From Parachlorella kessleri (Eukaryota > Chlorophyta > Trebouxiophyceae > Chlorellales > Chlorellaceae): a DNA stretch of 43,344 nt. The stretch is taken from assembly GCA_001598975.1 (NCBI GenBank), contig BBXU01000021.1, forward strand, positions 1 through 43,344. The letters are read 5' to 3'. The notes beneath the pieces are model-generated. The model ran no database searches and was not told the origin of the DNA. It saw only the letters and a program-made list of their open reading frames with translations. Position numbers and translations under genes: made by a program. Positions 9,310-20,604 of the stretch are shown here, piece after piece (position 1 is the first letter of the stretch; every line of letters begins with the position of its first letter).

Positions 9310-11862
9310 ATGAGTCAGCTGTGGCCTCGATTTCCTGTTCAGAGCGCAGGAAGGGTGCTGAACCAAACCCGTTGGACTGGCATGTGGACTGGCAGCTTGC
9401 AGAAACTTTGCAAGGCAAATAGAGTCGGTGTTGACTGGCAAAGGAGTAGTTTACAACGTCTCCAGTCATATCGGACTCTGGTGAGGGTCTATCTATCGAA
9501 GGGACACGTCAGACATGTAATGCTCTGCGACTGGCAAGCCTTGGACATGGGGTTTGCGGCAGGCCCCACAAGAGAGGAACTCCCAGAGACTGTTTCAAGA
9601 AAAGTCATGGAGCTGTGTTGAGCGCCGGGTATAAAAGAAATGGTGCGCCCTTTTCCAGGTCACCCAAGCCGCTTCGCTGGAGGGTGGCAGCAAAGCCAGC
9701 AAGAAGGTGGCAGTGGTGGCCTTTGGGGGCAACGCGCTGCTCAGCCGTGGGGAGCCCCTCACTATGGATGCACAGTGGCAGAACGCTACCAAGGCAGGTG
9801 CAGTGTGCTGGGTGCCTTGCTGTCCCGAGTTGATGTTGACTACCCTCCTGGGCAAGTCACCCAGCAACTGCACTCAGAATGCGTAACAGCCCCGGCGTCC
9901 GTGCAAGGGCGATCTGGCGGTAGGTTTCCAGGGGTTCTTACAAAGGGAGGAGTGGCTGCTGTGCAGGCAGCTAAGAGTGTTGCACGGCTAGTGGAGGAGG
10001 AGGGTATGACAGTGTGCGTGACACATGGTGAGTCCTTGCAACCAGTGGCAAGGGCTCCACGCTAGGCTTCGAAGCACTTCAGGGGGAGTCCCCTTGTTGG
10101 GCCCTTGTGCTCCCGGTTCTCTGCTTCTCTCCTCTGATCGCTTGCCTAATACAGGGCAGAGCATGTGCCCATGCAGGCAACGGTCCTCAGGTCGGCCTGC
10201 TTGCAGTTCAGGTGATGCAACCCCCTCCATTTCTTCATGGGACTCTTGCTTGTTGTGATCATGTTGCTCAAGAAGTACATGAACGAAGGACCCTGCTGCA
10301 TCGTGGCCTGCTTGCCTGCCTACACCCACCCAGCCTCCCAGTCGGCAGGCAAGCCAGCCAACCTGTCTTGCTACCTTCTGCTTGGCTGCAGGACCCTGCA
10401 ACAGGTTTGGATGTGCTGGATGCCGAGAGCGAGGGCCAGATCGGCTATATACTTGAGACACAGCTGGCCAACACCCTGCCAGGCCAGGAAGTTGTGACGC
10501 TGCTGACCCAGACAGTTGTCGACCCTGCTGACCCTGCGTTCAAGCATCCTACCAAGCCGATTGGGGCCACATATGACAAGCAGGTGTCCTTGGGGGGCCT
10601 GGAGCTGCACCCTAAATCAGCTGTCAGCCACCATGAACGCGTCCCTGGCAGCTCGGCTCCCGTCTAGACAGATCTCTGTGCTTGCAGCAGGTACCCAGTA
10701 ATCCCAGCCCGCAACCCACACTGCTTGGCAGGGTTTGGTCTGGCATCTGATGATCAGCTCTGCCCTGCCCTGTTCTTCCACCTTGCGCTCACAGTGCTCA
10801 CCCAGTTCCTGCCCAGGCCTTGTAACTGGTCAAAGCGTGCAGGAAGCGGAGCGACTAGCCCGGGAGAAGGGCTGGGCCATCGCAGCCGATGGCAACAAGT
10901 GGCGGCGTGTCGTGGCTTCGCCAGACCCTCAGGCCATTCTAGAAGCCCGTGCCATCCAGCTTCTGCTCGCCAACAAAGTGGTCCCTATCTGCTGCGGTGG
11001 GGACAGGCAGCCGTCGGGGAAGGAATGTCTATTGTCGGCGTACCCAGCAAGGGGCAGCCAGCCAGCACGGCAGGGAGCTGCTTCGCCAGCCCTGCACTTC
11101 AGATGCCTTGGTGCATCCGGGTTCCCAGCTCTTTCCCATCGAAATGTTGCTCACACCCCATGCTAGCACCCAGCTCCGCAGTTGGGGATACGGTGACCAA
11201 CTATGTGGTGCAGGCGGTGGCGGGATCCCAGTGGCAGTAGACAAGGAGCGGCACCGGCGATACGGGGTGGAAGCTGTTGTTGACAAGGACTTGGCCTCTG
11301 CAGTGCTGGCCATCAAGATCAAGGCGGACTGGCTGCTGATGCTCACAGGTGTGGCCTGGGAGCTGCACTTGCTGCGAGGTTTCGCACAGGTGCAGCCGGA
11401 ACAAAGCTTGTCACCCGTGCACACATGGCGAGGGGCGTGGAGGGGTTGCTTTCTGGGCGTAGGCAGTCTCGGCCAGTGTTCCAGCTATTATAGTGCCTGG
11501 TCCTGCACGGGCTGGCTGGCTGCTTGGTTGCCCACCCTGGTAGCTGCAAGGCCAAGTACCTTCTTGGCTTCACCAGCTGCTCGCTGGCTTGCTCCGCAGA
11601 TTGCGACTGCATATTCGACCCTGAGCAGTGGCCAGACAGGAAGGTGCCGCTGCCCTCCCCTATCAGTCCACAGCAGCTGAGGACGCACACCTTTGCGGCA
11701 GGCAGCATGGCGCCCAAGGTGGAAGCAGCCTGCCGCTTTGTTGCCGCCACGGGCGGTCGGGCAGGCGTAGGTCGCCTGGAGGATGCTGCTGCCATTCTCC
11801 AGGGCAGCAAAGGGACAGTGGTAGCCCCACCACCACCAGGCCTGGCCGCGCCCGGCAGGTGA
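9310..11862 (+). CDS. Carbamate kinase with N-terminal presequence
   Basis: Eight exons, 9310-9480, 9659-9793, 9967-10027, 10177-10211, 10392-10583, 10843-10996, 11214-11348 and 11600-11862, give 381 residues. An in-frame ATG at 9235 would add 25. The first 57 residues ([20 protein letters not shown] onward) are rich in Arg, Gln and Ser with almost no acid, fitting a mitochondrial or plastid targeting peptide. The kinase follows: [15 protein letters not shown] near residue 75, [14 protein letters not shown] (121-134), [68 protein letters not shown], and [14 protein letters not shown] near the C terminus. These are the nucleotide- and carbamoyl-phosphate-binding blocks of carbamate kinase, which makes ATP from carbamoyl phosphate and ADP, the last step of the arginine deiminase pathway. 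Intron 2 appears to be GC-AG (AAG|GCAGGT), because that join alone matches family spacing. The family call is firm; location and start are inferred. Confidence 0.9.
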
Positions 11863-12455
11863 CGCTGTGCACTGCATGCAGCTCCATGACCTCACTCATG
11901 CTTCATACAAACCTTGTATAGAGTTTTCCCTTATCCATACGTCCCAAGGCGAGCACCACTTTGATGCTCCCCTGGGCAACTAGCAGACCTGCTGCTGCCC
12001 TAACACAGCTGGGCTGCATATTCAATGCTTTGACGAATGCCGCACCACCGGCTGTTGGCCATGTTCCTTCTCCAGGTCTTACATGTCCTGTGTTACAACA
12101 TAGGTGATGCGCCAAGTAGCACATGGGTATATATCAGTTGTTAGATTGGCCATGCATGGAAAGAGGAGGGGCACCCTTAAAAAGGTTCAAGGCTACACCA
12201 GCGCAGGACTCAATACGGCATACTGTCGCAAAATCGCAAAACCTGAGCAAGAGCATGCACGCCATGCTTGCACAGTACCACACTCAGCGGACATTGACAG
12301 TGTTCCAAGGCTTTTAGCAGCAACATGCATGCATCAACAAGGGCATGAAGTACATGCTCAGCGCCTACCACATGCTAGCCTATCAAGGGTCCCCCAGGCA
12401 TACAGCAGGACAGAGCTAGAACACTAAGGAGCAGCAAACGACTGGGAAGCGCAGC
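11863..12455. other. Convergent intergenic region
   Basis: These 593 bp separate the stop codons of carbamate kinase and the universal stress protein. They should carry the two 3' UTRs. I see no gene. Confidence 0.6.
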
Positions 12456-13763
12456 TTATGCTGTGGGCTTCCCTTGCATCTTGTGCACCAACACATTGCA
12501 GGGCGCATTCTTCACGACATAGTCGGAGATGCTGCCCAGACCAAACAGCCCCAGCATGGTCCTGCAGCAGACAGGCAGGCAGCAAAGGGCTCAGGCATTG
12601 TGCAGCAGCCAGCCGACAGCCTTGCCTGCAACGTTTGCAGTCACTAACGGAGCAAATCCCCAAGAACTAACCCCTGCCCTTCCTGACACAGTCGCAAAGC
12701 ATTCACAGGAACTGGCAACTTCGCTGTCGCACCCACAGTAGGGGGGGGTGTAGGGAGCCTGGACGAGGATATGTAAGAGTGAACAGGCAGCCCGCACGCC
12801 CAGGATGTGCCCCGTTTGCGGTGCAACTCACCTGCGTGCTGTGCCGAGGCCGCGGCTGCCCATGACCAGCATGTCTGCCTTGTTCTGCTCAGCATAGTCG
12901 CTGATGTGACGACCGATGTCGTTGGCGCCGCCCACACAGCTGACCAGCGTTGTCAGCTTCACATTCTTCAGCTGCAGCACAACAAGCAGCACCTTCGTTT
13001 AACCCTGTTGCGGGGTTTTGCGGTTCCCGCAGCCGGTGTGATGCGCAGGAGTCTCCCATAGCCACCCAGATGACATGGCCAGTGAAAGCTGCTGCCATAA
13101 TAGAACAGCCAGGGGCTTGCATGACAGCCCAGCCACTCTGGCTAACGTGACACCGGTCCTGTGCTCAGCATAGAGTCGGCCGCACTGCTGCCAGCCAACA
13201 CACAGTAGCCCAGCCGACATTTGCTTCTAGGCACCTCACCCCCTGCTTGTTCAAGTCCTCCCTTGTATCAACCAGCAGCTTCTGCGAGCGCTCCAGGGCT
13301 ATGGGGTCCGGTTTGCACTGCAAGGGCACAGGCACAGTCAGGGTACAGAGCCTGCTGAAGCGGCTCTTTCACCAAACCTAGAAAGGCAGTGGGGTTGCAC
13401 GCTGGATTTGGGACCCCTGCTGCACCGTATGGGATACGTGAGGGGCATACAGTATAGCCGTGGCAGCAAGACCGCACCCCTTCGCTGCCCTCATATGCCA
13501 GTCCACTCTCTGCAGAACTGCTGAAATCGCTGCGCATAACCGGCTCTAGGACGGTGATTACATGAAGCTCGTCCTCGGGCCTACAAAGCAACACTAGGCT
13601 AGGGCGTCGCCAGCTGCCAGACACACGCACGGGTCGAGGCTACGTGGATGGAATGCCCAGCGCAGGGGACTGAACCCCACCTGACTATACTCTTAGAAGC
13701 CCAGGTTAGGGCATCTCTGCTTACAACACTGTTATCGATGCTGATAACAACCTTCTTAGGCAT
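12456..13763 (-). CDS. Universal stress protein (UspA family)
   Basis: Exons 13763-13681, 13580-13478, 13317-13240, 12971-12832 and 12561-12456 give 169 residues, with GT-AG introns. The protein is a single Usp domain. It opens MPKKVVISIDNSVVSRDALT with the first strand and its Asp; RPEDELHVITVLEPV follows. The ATP-loop region reads MGSRGLGTARRTMLGLFGLG and runs into SISDYVVKNAPCNVLVHK. The glycine-rich loop is a few residues longer than the simple G-2x-G-9x-G-S/T pattern, as in the plant and algal subgroup with a GLGS turn. Such proteins bind ATP or AMP and act in stress signalling, but the ligand and partners here are unknown. No targeting peptide is seen, so the protein is probably cytosolic. 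The start is the first ATG in frame before the conserved first strand. Confidence 0.9.
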
Positions 13764-15470
13764 TTTTGCACTGGGTTTATACCGGGGCAAGGGAAAACCC
13801 CAAGCTTTGCCTTGCAGTTACAGTGGGTAGGAATACTCAAGCAGGTGGTTGAGGGAATGGCAGGAACTTAGCAGGCGCTCCCTACAGACAACTCAATTCC
13901 CCAAGGGTTTGTTAGTAAGTGTGTGCCACCCTGGCAAGCAGGCTCAGCACTCAGTGCAGAGGCCTTTTCGGCACTGCCCTAGATTATTAAGCCCAGCTTC
14001 CACAGTTTCTATTCTATGCTACAGAGTTAAAGTGGCTGCCTCCCTCCGTTCATCCTGGCCCTGGTGCGTGTGCAACTTGTACCGTACCACACGAAATCAG
14101 GATGGGGGTCATCCTGAGACTGTCACGCAAGCTATTTGCACAGCGCTGGACATCCAAGCAGGGGGAGGGAGGCACTGCCCTAGTGCTGCAAGCAGGTCCC
14201 TAGGAGGGGGAAGGGAGGCCCCAACCCAACCCCTTATGATTAGACCCTTTGCGGTGGTTCCCAGCATGCAAAAAAGATATACCTCCACCCTACTTGGCAA
14301 GGGAAACTGCTCACTAAGCCAGTCAATGCAATATGCAGAGCACTGGCAACGAGTTTGCCAACAGCTGCCCGGCCCTGGCCAGCAGAGGTGTTCCCTCATG
14401 TTGCAAGGTCTGGTACCTGCAGATGCTGGGTTGACAACCCTGTTTGCAAGGGCAATTCACGTGAGGTCCACCGCCATGGTGCTCTGCAGCAAGAGACAGC
14501 ACACTAGCATCGAGGAGGCATGCAATATAGTGCGGGCAGCTGCAATGAGTTGGGTATCCAGCCAGTCCGTGCCATTATTAGCATGGGTGGCAGGTAGTGC
14601 GAGCACGGGGTGAGAGTGGAGCTGTACGAACAGGACTGGATGCAGAATGCACCTGAGTCTTGCCTGAGTTCATTATGCCACAAGCGCTGGCACGGAAGCT
14701 ATACCTCAAATGTCGCACGGCCTTCACCACGGCAAGCTAGTTTCTTACAGCGTGCGCCTGTCCAGCTGCGCGCACTACGTAACAAAAGGGGGCAGATGCC
14801 AGAACGCCACTAAGCGCAACCGCTCACTGGAGGACAAAGGGACTCTGCACACCTCACCACGTCATCTAACCAAATGGTGAAAGGGATTCGATAGCATTGT
14901 TTGCCAAAATTAACGCAGCCGCAAATGGCAGCCAAAAGAGAATGAAATGACAGGTGCACGAACGGTGCACGAAATGTGCCCAGATTACAAGGACAACTTG
15001 CTTCTGCGGCAGCCAACACTAAAATTAGCTAGGCCGAGCCACCAACACCCTACAGTACAGAACGCAAGCCTACTATAGACTGGAGGCACAATGCCGACAA
15101 GTGCTCCAAAAGTTTGGCCTGGGGTATGGCCTGGGAAAGCCCCCTGATGTCCGGGTACAGGAATGTGCGGGGTACCCCAGCCGTCAGTATTGACGACTAT
15201 CAACCCCGCACACAGTGACTAGTCCGCCGACGACACACAGATCCTTTGAAATCGCTCATTTGTTCATTTCAAACGTCATGAGCCTTATGATACCACAAAG
15301 TCAAACACACCAGGGCAGCAAGCTGGCAAGCTGTGTGTTTTGCTCGAACGTTTCACTAAATATTGAACCAAATTGACTCGCCCCCGAAAGGGTCGTGGCC
15401 ATATTAAAGGCTGGTTTGTAAATGCACACCTCACAGCTATGCCCTCAAGTCTACACTTTCACAGCCCGGC
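13764..15470. other. Intergenic region with dispersed repeat
   Basis: These 1.7 kb lie between the USP start and the stop codon of the VTT protein gene. They hold a copy of the dispersed repeat (about 14584-14673) and a 254-codon open frame at 13849-14613 (+) that shows no domain and runs into the repeat. The right end (15240-15420) is locally AT-rich. No gene is called. Confidence 0.55.
14584..14673 (+). repeat. Dispersed repeat, copy C
   Basis: It starts GGGTGGCAGGTAGTGCGA, identical in this head to the copy at 24379-24288 (-), then shares GAGTGGAG, GCTGTACG, CTGGATGCAGA and TTGCCTGAGTTC with the other copies, with small gaps. Ends are approximate. Confidence 0.65.
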
Positions 15471-17587
15471 TTAGCACTCCTCCTGCTCCACCAGCTGCTG
15501 GTCTTCACGACCAGACAAAGGGAACCCGCCCCCACGCCGCTGCGGTGACTGCCGCCGCTGCTGCTGTATCACCATATTCTTGCGGATGGCATCCGCGCCC
15601 CAACCACCGGCTGCTGCAATTCCCAGCACCAGCCCTGCAGTCGCCACCTCAGACGTATACTCCCCGGCCTTTTGAAGCAGGTCTGCAGCAGCAGCAGCAG
15701 GGGCAAGGAATGTCACAACTAACCCCACACCGCTGGCTGCGGCAGGGGACCACATTGAATGACTTAAATGCCATTGAACAGTCTCTAAGGCCTTCACACT
15801 ACCCTACATCGTACTGCAGGCAGCTGCACGCTAATGCGGGGCCTAGGACGGAACAAGAAAACCCACCCTCAAACCCCAACAAGTGGTGCAAAGATACAGC
15901 ACAAACTGGGTAACGCACCTGCGAGCAGAACATCAGCACTGACTCCCTTGGACAACAGAGAGCGGCTAGCGCCCCCCAGAGAGGCATACACCAGGCTCCA
16001 GCAGCTCATGCCAGCCACGGTGCCAGCCAGGTAGGGCGCCACTGGCAACGGCGTCAAGCCCAGCAGGTAGTTGGATGCGCTGCGGCACACAGCAAATAAC
16101 ACAGGAGAGTCAAAACCTCTGGTTTTGGCCAGGCCGCAACCTCTCTTGATGCCCTCTCAATCCTTGGCTGCTGGCATTGCCATGCACATGACATACATGC
16201 AAGCCGCAGTACACCTTGCGGTGCTGTGCCTTCCCCGTAGTAATGCAAACTGAAGCAAATCACCACGGAAGCCACTGACTCACATGCGCCTACCACTGGA
16301 CAACTCGTGTCATCTTGAGGGGCCCCAGCCCCCAGAACTCTTATCTACCAGCTCACCTGAACGGCACCACTGGCGTGAGGCGCAACAAGAATATGGCGCC
16401 AGCCTGCTTCCAAAAGGATCCCTGCTCAATAGCCTCCTCAATCGCATGCAGCTTGGACTTGAGCCCGCCGCTGCCTCCGCGGCTGCTGCCTCTGCCATTT
16501 GGCTCGACTGACCCATCCAGCTCCTTAAGCTCGTACTCAATGACCTTCTCTGCGATGGGCTTGCCCACACCGCGGCTCACGGCAAAAGCTCCTGCGGCTG
16601 CCAGAGTGGTGCCAATACACATACAAAGGGCTCCCTGCATGTCACGATGATTGGGCTGGTCTTAGGCCGACAGTGACCAAAGAACAGAGAGCAACAGTGA
16701 TGGTCGATGCAAGTTCAGCACGTGCCAACCCCATGTCCTTACAACCGGGCAAGTTTCGGTACAGGGTTCTAACATTCTCTTCTCGCACCTTCTGTGCCCC
16801 AAATAGAAGCCCGCTGGCCAGCGACAGCGGCTGCGTGGGAAAGAGGGGTATCATCTCGAAGCAGCCCACCAGCAAGGTGTAAGCCACCGGGCCCAGTGGA
16901 CCCAAGCCTTCAATGAACTCCTGCGGCACAGCAGAAAAGCCGCCTATAGGCTTGTGCTGTCGGGGCAGACTTGAAGCCTTCGGTTCAAGCAAGCGGAGGG
17001 CAGGGTAGTATAGTAAGAACAACACTACTGCGGCCCTGCCCACACATACATGCACCATCAAGGGAGCCAAGGGTGCCAACGTACCAGCAGCATTTCCAGA
17101 AATCCAGGTGGCGCCGCCTCAACGGCGAGGCTGCTGCCAGGGAACACCGCACTCGCTGCCGCCACGCCCGCCAGGGCCTGCACCAGACTTACGCCCCATG
17201 AGCGCCGCACAGTACCTTCTGCAGTGCACAACGTTAGGCTTGCAAACTGTTGAAGCGGACTGGCAGGACGATTCCCACAAGAGGGGCACAACTCCAGCAG
17301 GGTCAACCGCCAAGAAGGCCGGCCACCTAGCGCCCCAGGTCTGGTGAGGCTCCCCAGGCCTGGTGTAAGGCCACGCCACGGAGCAAGCATTTTCGTTCAC
17401 CTGCGCTGATCACGGTGGCCGGAACGCTCGTGAGCTCCTCAGCCAGTGTCTCGCACCCACGCTGCCCCAGGCAGTGACGCCGTGGTAACGCCCTCTCCGG
17501 AAGCACAAGCTGAGCTCTGTGCTGTAAGCTAGCTTCCAGCCGGGGCACAACCCTAAACGGCCTGCTGGGAGCGACTGAAAACTGCAT
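15471..17587 (-). CDS. VTT-domain (TVP38/TMEM64/DedA-like) membrane protein, probably plastid
   Basis: Exons 17587-17401, 17218-17085, 16920-16789, 16634-16357, 16079-15919 and 15682-15471 give 367 residues with GT-AG junctions. Residues 1 to about 60 (MQFSVAPSRPFRVVPRLEAS onward) are basic and hydroxylated, like a chloroplast transit peptide. The VTT domain follows: GPVAYTLLVGCFEMIPLFPT, PLSLASGLLFGAQKG, TTLAAAGAFAVSRGVGK, a polar Gly/Ser loop, then WKQAGAIFLLRLTPVVPF, YLLGLTPLPVAPYLAGT and AGMSCWSLVYASLGG. The R-L-T-P-V-V-P-F block matches the conserved DedA/VTT re-entrant-loop motif. A last hydrophobic stretch and an Arg/Gln-rich tail (IQQQRRQSPQRRGGG) end the protein. VTT relatives act as lipid scramblases or affect membrane lipid and ion homeostasis; the exact role here is not known. 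A hydrophobic open frame at 17078-16921 is intronic, because E-F-I-E-G-L-G-P joins directly to the preceding exon. Confidence 0.85.
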
Positions 17588-17941
17588 GGAGACCGGTGAG
17601 TGCGTGAAACTAACTGGTTACGCAGGCTGACCACAACAAATACTTACAGACGAGGCTAACGGTAGGATAAGCCCACGAAAGTTACCTCTTTTCCTCACCA
17701 GACTTCTAGCTTCTGTGCTTCCCGCCTTCCATGTCGAGGCTGGGTTTCGGTTGGGCAGGATAAAGGCTTTCTTTAACGTACCATTGCATTACTGCAAAAG
17801 CTGTCTCATCCAACAAACTTTGTGTCACATATATACAAGCGAGGATTGCATGCAATAGCTGCAGAGGGCCCAAGTGGAAAGCAATTACCTGGACCCTCTA
17901 AGTAAGGAGTTGATCACCCTCCAGCTCACTTGTGTATAAAG
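17588..17941. promoter_or_regulatory. Divergent promoter region, VTT protein / BCNT protein
   Basis: These 354 bp separate two opposed start codons. A TATAAA string at 17935-17940 touches the BCNT start codon and is too close to act as the TATA box for that start. Nothing else is recognised. Confidence 0.45.
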
Positions 17942-20251
17942 ATGGCCAGCCTGGCCAACGCCAACCTCCCTAGTGACGACGAAGAGGACGTGGACTATGC
18001 ACCCTCAGAGGAGGATGAGGAGTCAAAGGGAGCCAAGAAGAAAAAGGTGGGAAGTTGCCGCTGCTTGATAGCTACATTATACTTCAGCTAGTTCAGCTGC
18101 TCGCCAGGGGAAGGGTGTTGTGTGCCTAGATGGAAGCCTGCTGGTGAAGTGGGCGGGCGTGGCTGCTCTGAGCGCTCAAAAAGGAGGCTCAAAGCAAAGG
18201 AGCGGGCCACCTGCGCCACTTGCCTGTGTGCTCACCAGGAGGGACCAAACAAGTGGTACCAACTGCCCCTGGTGCAGGCACCCAAGCGGCTTCGCGGGGC
18301 AGCTGCTGGGACAGAGCCAGCCGAAGAAGAACCAGAACCCGATACTGGGCGTGCAGATGTGGAGGAAGACGACATGGTGCCGAGTGCGAAGCGAGAGGCC
18401 AAGAAAGCAAAGATAGACGCGTTGTGGTCTCAGCTCAGCCAGAAGGCGGCACTGCCTGCCAAGCAGGCCCGCACAGGGGGTCCCAGCCTGGCCAGCCTTT
18501 GCAGACCTGCTGGCAGCAAAGGCAAGCCCAAGATGGAGGTGAGCTGGCGAGCAGTGGCTGAGTGCCTGTAGACAACCGTTAGGGTGAGGCGCCCTGGCAT
18601 GTGCAGCCTGTGTCCTGCCCGGCATGCAAGTCCGGACACTGCTCGCTGCGGCTGGAAGGTAGCTGGTTGCGGTCTGTTCCTAAGCACGATGGCACCGAAG
18701 CTATGTCAGCGACGAACAGCTTTGAAAACTTAGTTTTGCAGGCGTGGATGCGAGAACTAGGCCTTGGTGTGACCAAGCCCCGCCGCGCCCCAGCTGCCAC
18801 TGCCGAGGACAAAAAAGCAGTTGCGGAGGCAGCGCTGGCAGCCGCAAAAAACGCAGCCTCTGTGACAGCTGCGCAGCATTATGGCAAGGTTGTTGTCACA
18901 GAAACAAGGCGGTTTGCAGGCAAGGATATAATGGTAAAGAGGGAGGTAGCAGCCGGCTCTAAAGAGGCGCAAAAGGCAGCGGGTGCAGCAGGCGGGGGAG
19001 CAGTACCTGGGGGAGAGGTGGGCGGGGAAGCAGCAGCACAACCGCAAGATAGGGAAGCAGCAGCGGCGAAAAAGCAGGCGGGGCTGGATGCTGTGCTGGC
19101 ATCCCTAGCACAGCCAAAGAAGGTGCGCGGGACGGTGGTCCCTTGCTTTCTTGGCTCGGAAGAGCTGCTGATGCTAGGCTCGCTCTTTGAGCATATTCAG
19201 CAATTATTGGGCAGTGCTAAGGGCGCAAGGGTCAGGGCGCAACAGACACATTCCCTTTGTCGCTGATATCTCGCAATCCCTTAGTTGCTGGTATGGAGGG
19301 TGGGTGCAAATATAGACTGGGAACCGGGAGTTGTCGTGACTGGATGCTTGCCTTGCCCGAGGGCATGCCTGAGTGCTTGTTACCCATGCCATGGCACCTT
19401 GCTCTACTGGCACTTGCTGCTGAGGGTAGCTGCTAGTGTTGCACCCTGCCCTCTCAGCCCAGGCCCGCCACAAATGCCTTACCTGCATCACACATGCCTT
19501 TGGGTGTCACGCAGGTCACGGTGCTTGACAAGTCTAAGTCCGACTGGAAGGACTTCAAGGGCACGAATGAGCAGCTGGAGGAGGAGCTGGAGTCATACAA
19601 GAAGAGCGCCGGCACGGTGAGGGCTCGCTGGGGTGCGGTGTGCTGGCGGCGAGGGTCCCTGGGGGACGGGAGCGGCTTCCTTTCACAGCTACCTGGGTGG
19701 GAGCAGGGCGGGGGAACAGCTCTTGTGGGGACTTTGTGTTGCCGGTCACAGGGGCACAGGGAGATGGCGACAGCTAATAGTATGTGCCCCAGGCATGCGT
19801 GTGTGTCAGTGAGGGTCCTCGATGGTTGGTGGGTCAGGGAATGTAGGTTGTTGTAGGTTGACAAGAGGTATCAGTAAGGGTGGCAGGTAATGCGAACAAA
19901 ATGGAGGTATGGTATAGCTGTAGCTGGAGGGCTGGGCTGGTTGCAAATGTGCTTCTGGGTCTCGCCTGAGTTCTGAGCCAATAGGTCTCTCCTCAGTTAT
20001 GCAAGTGGTGTTCTAGGGTCGCTTATGGGTATCTGACCCGGTAGGTCTACTCTTCAGAATGCCCAGCCATGGCCTTCTCCCATACAGCAGGTGACTGACG
20101 CATTCCAGCCCCTCCAACCATGAGTCATGCTCTTTGTCGTGTGCAGTACTTGGAGAAGAAGGAGTTCCTCCAGCGGGCAGAGCTGCGAGAGTACGAGCAG
20201 GAGCGAGACAAGAGGCTGGGGGCGGATATCCGCACAAGGGGGAGGCTGTGA
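17942..20251 (+). CDS. BCNT/Swc5-type chromatin protein (CFDP1 homologue)
   Basis: Exons 17942-18046, 18278-18538, 18742-19122, 19515-19616 and 20147-20251 give 317 residues; all introns are GT-AG and phase 0. The N terminus is acidic (SDDEEDVDYAPSEEDEES) followed by Lys-rich patches, as in Swc5, where acidic segments contact histone H2A-H2B. A long Ala/Lys-rich middle follows. The C terminus is the BCNT-C domain: VTVLDKSKSDWKDFKGTNEQ, then LEEELESYKKSAGTYLEKKE and FLQRAELREYEQERDKRL. The D-W-K-D-F-K core is the family signature. The yeast relative is a subunit of the SWR1 complex, which swaps H2A for H2A.Z, so a nuclear location is expected. The start is the first ATG in frame with the acidic exon. 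Intron 4 carries a copy of the dispersed repeat (19874-19970). The final exon is ordinary, ending RTRGRL. Confidence 0.9.
19874..19970 (+). repeat. Dispersed repeat, copy B (inside BCNT intron 4)
   Basis: It starts GTAAGGGTGGCAGGTAATGC and stays alignable for about 90 bp with the minus-strand copy at 24379-24288, including GGAGGGCTGGGCTGG and CTTCTGGG. By eye most positions agree. The 3' part (CGCCTGAGTTC, then CCAATAGGTCTCTCC) also resembles 31600-31630. Confidence 0.7.
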
Positions 20252-20604
20252 CCCGGTGGCCTCGTGGGGTGACTGTTGGCTTCTGCGGAGCATGTATTAG
20301 AATCTGGTGGTAGAGCTGGTATTGAGACCTAGCATAGCGCAAGAGCATGGGCAGGTAGCACGGCAGGCTTTGAGTTCTTTTAGGCAGGCACTAGAAGGCT
20401 CGGCAGCACCAGGATCTCAGGGCGGGCGACGCATTGGAAGTTGTAGTTTTGTAACAGGTAGGGTAGGATACCACAGAACTGACGGAGCCACGTGAACCTA
20501 GCACACCCCAGCCTCAACTCCCTGTGTGCATCCAGTCTGCGCCAGTGAGATGCAGGCTGTACGTCAACAGAAAAACACACACATGCACACTCGAGTGCGG
20601 TGGG
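20252..20604. other. Convergent intergenic region, BCNT / Psb27
   Basis: These 353 bp lie between two stop codons and should hold both 3' UTRs. A TGTAA string near 20450 could be a plus-strand polyadenylation signal of the green-algal type. No gene is seen. Confidence 0.5.

Noticed and set aside
9629..9642. Strong TATAAAAG followed closely by ATG inside the carbamate kinase gene
   Set aside because: The ATG is out of frame with the kinase and lies in intron 1, and the spacing is too short for a promoter driving that ATG. An internal promoter cannot be excluded but has no other support.
16642..17079. Hydrophobic open frame (MVHVCVGRAAVVLFLLYYP) on the minus strand
   Set aside because: The first part is intron 2 of the VTT gene. 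Splicing at GTACGT (17084) and at the CAG before 16920 joins the conserved EFIEGLGPLGP segment in frame, so the hydrophobic stretch is not needed.
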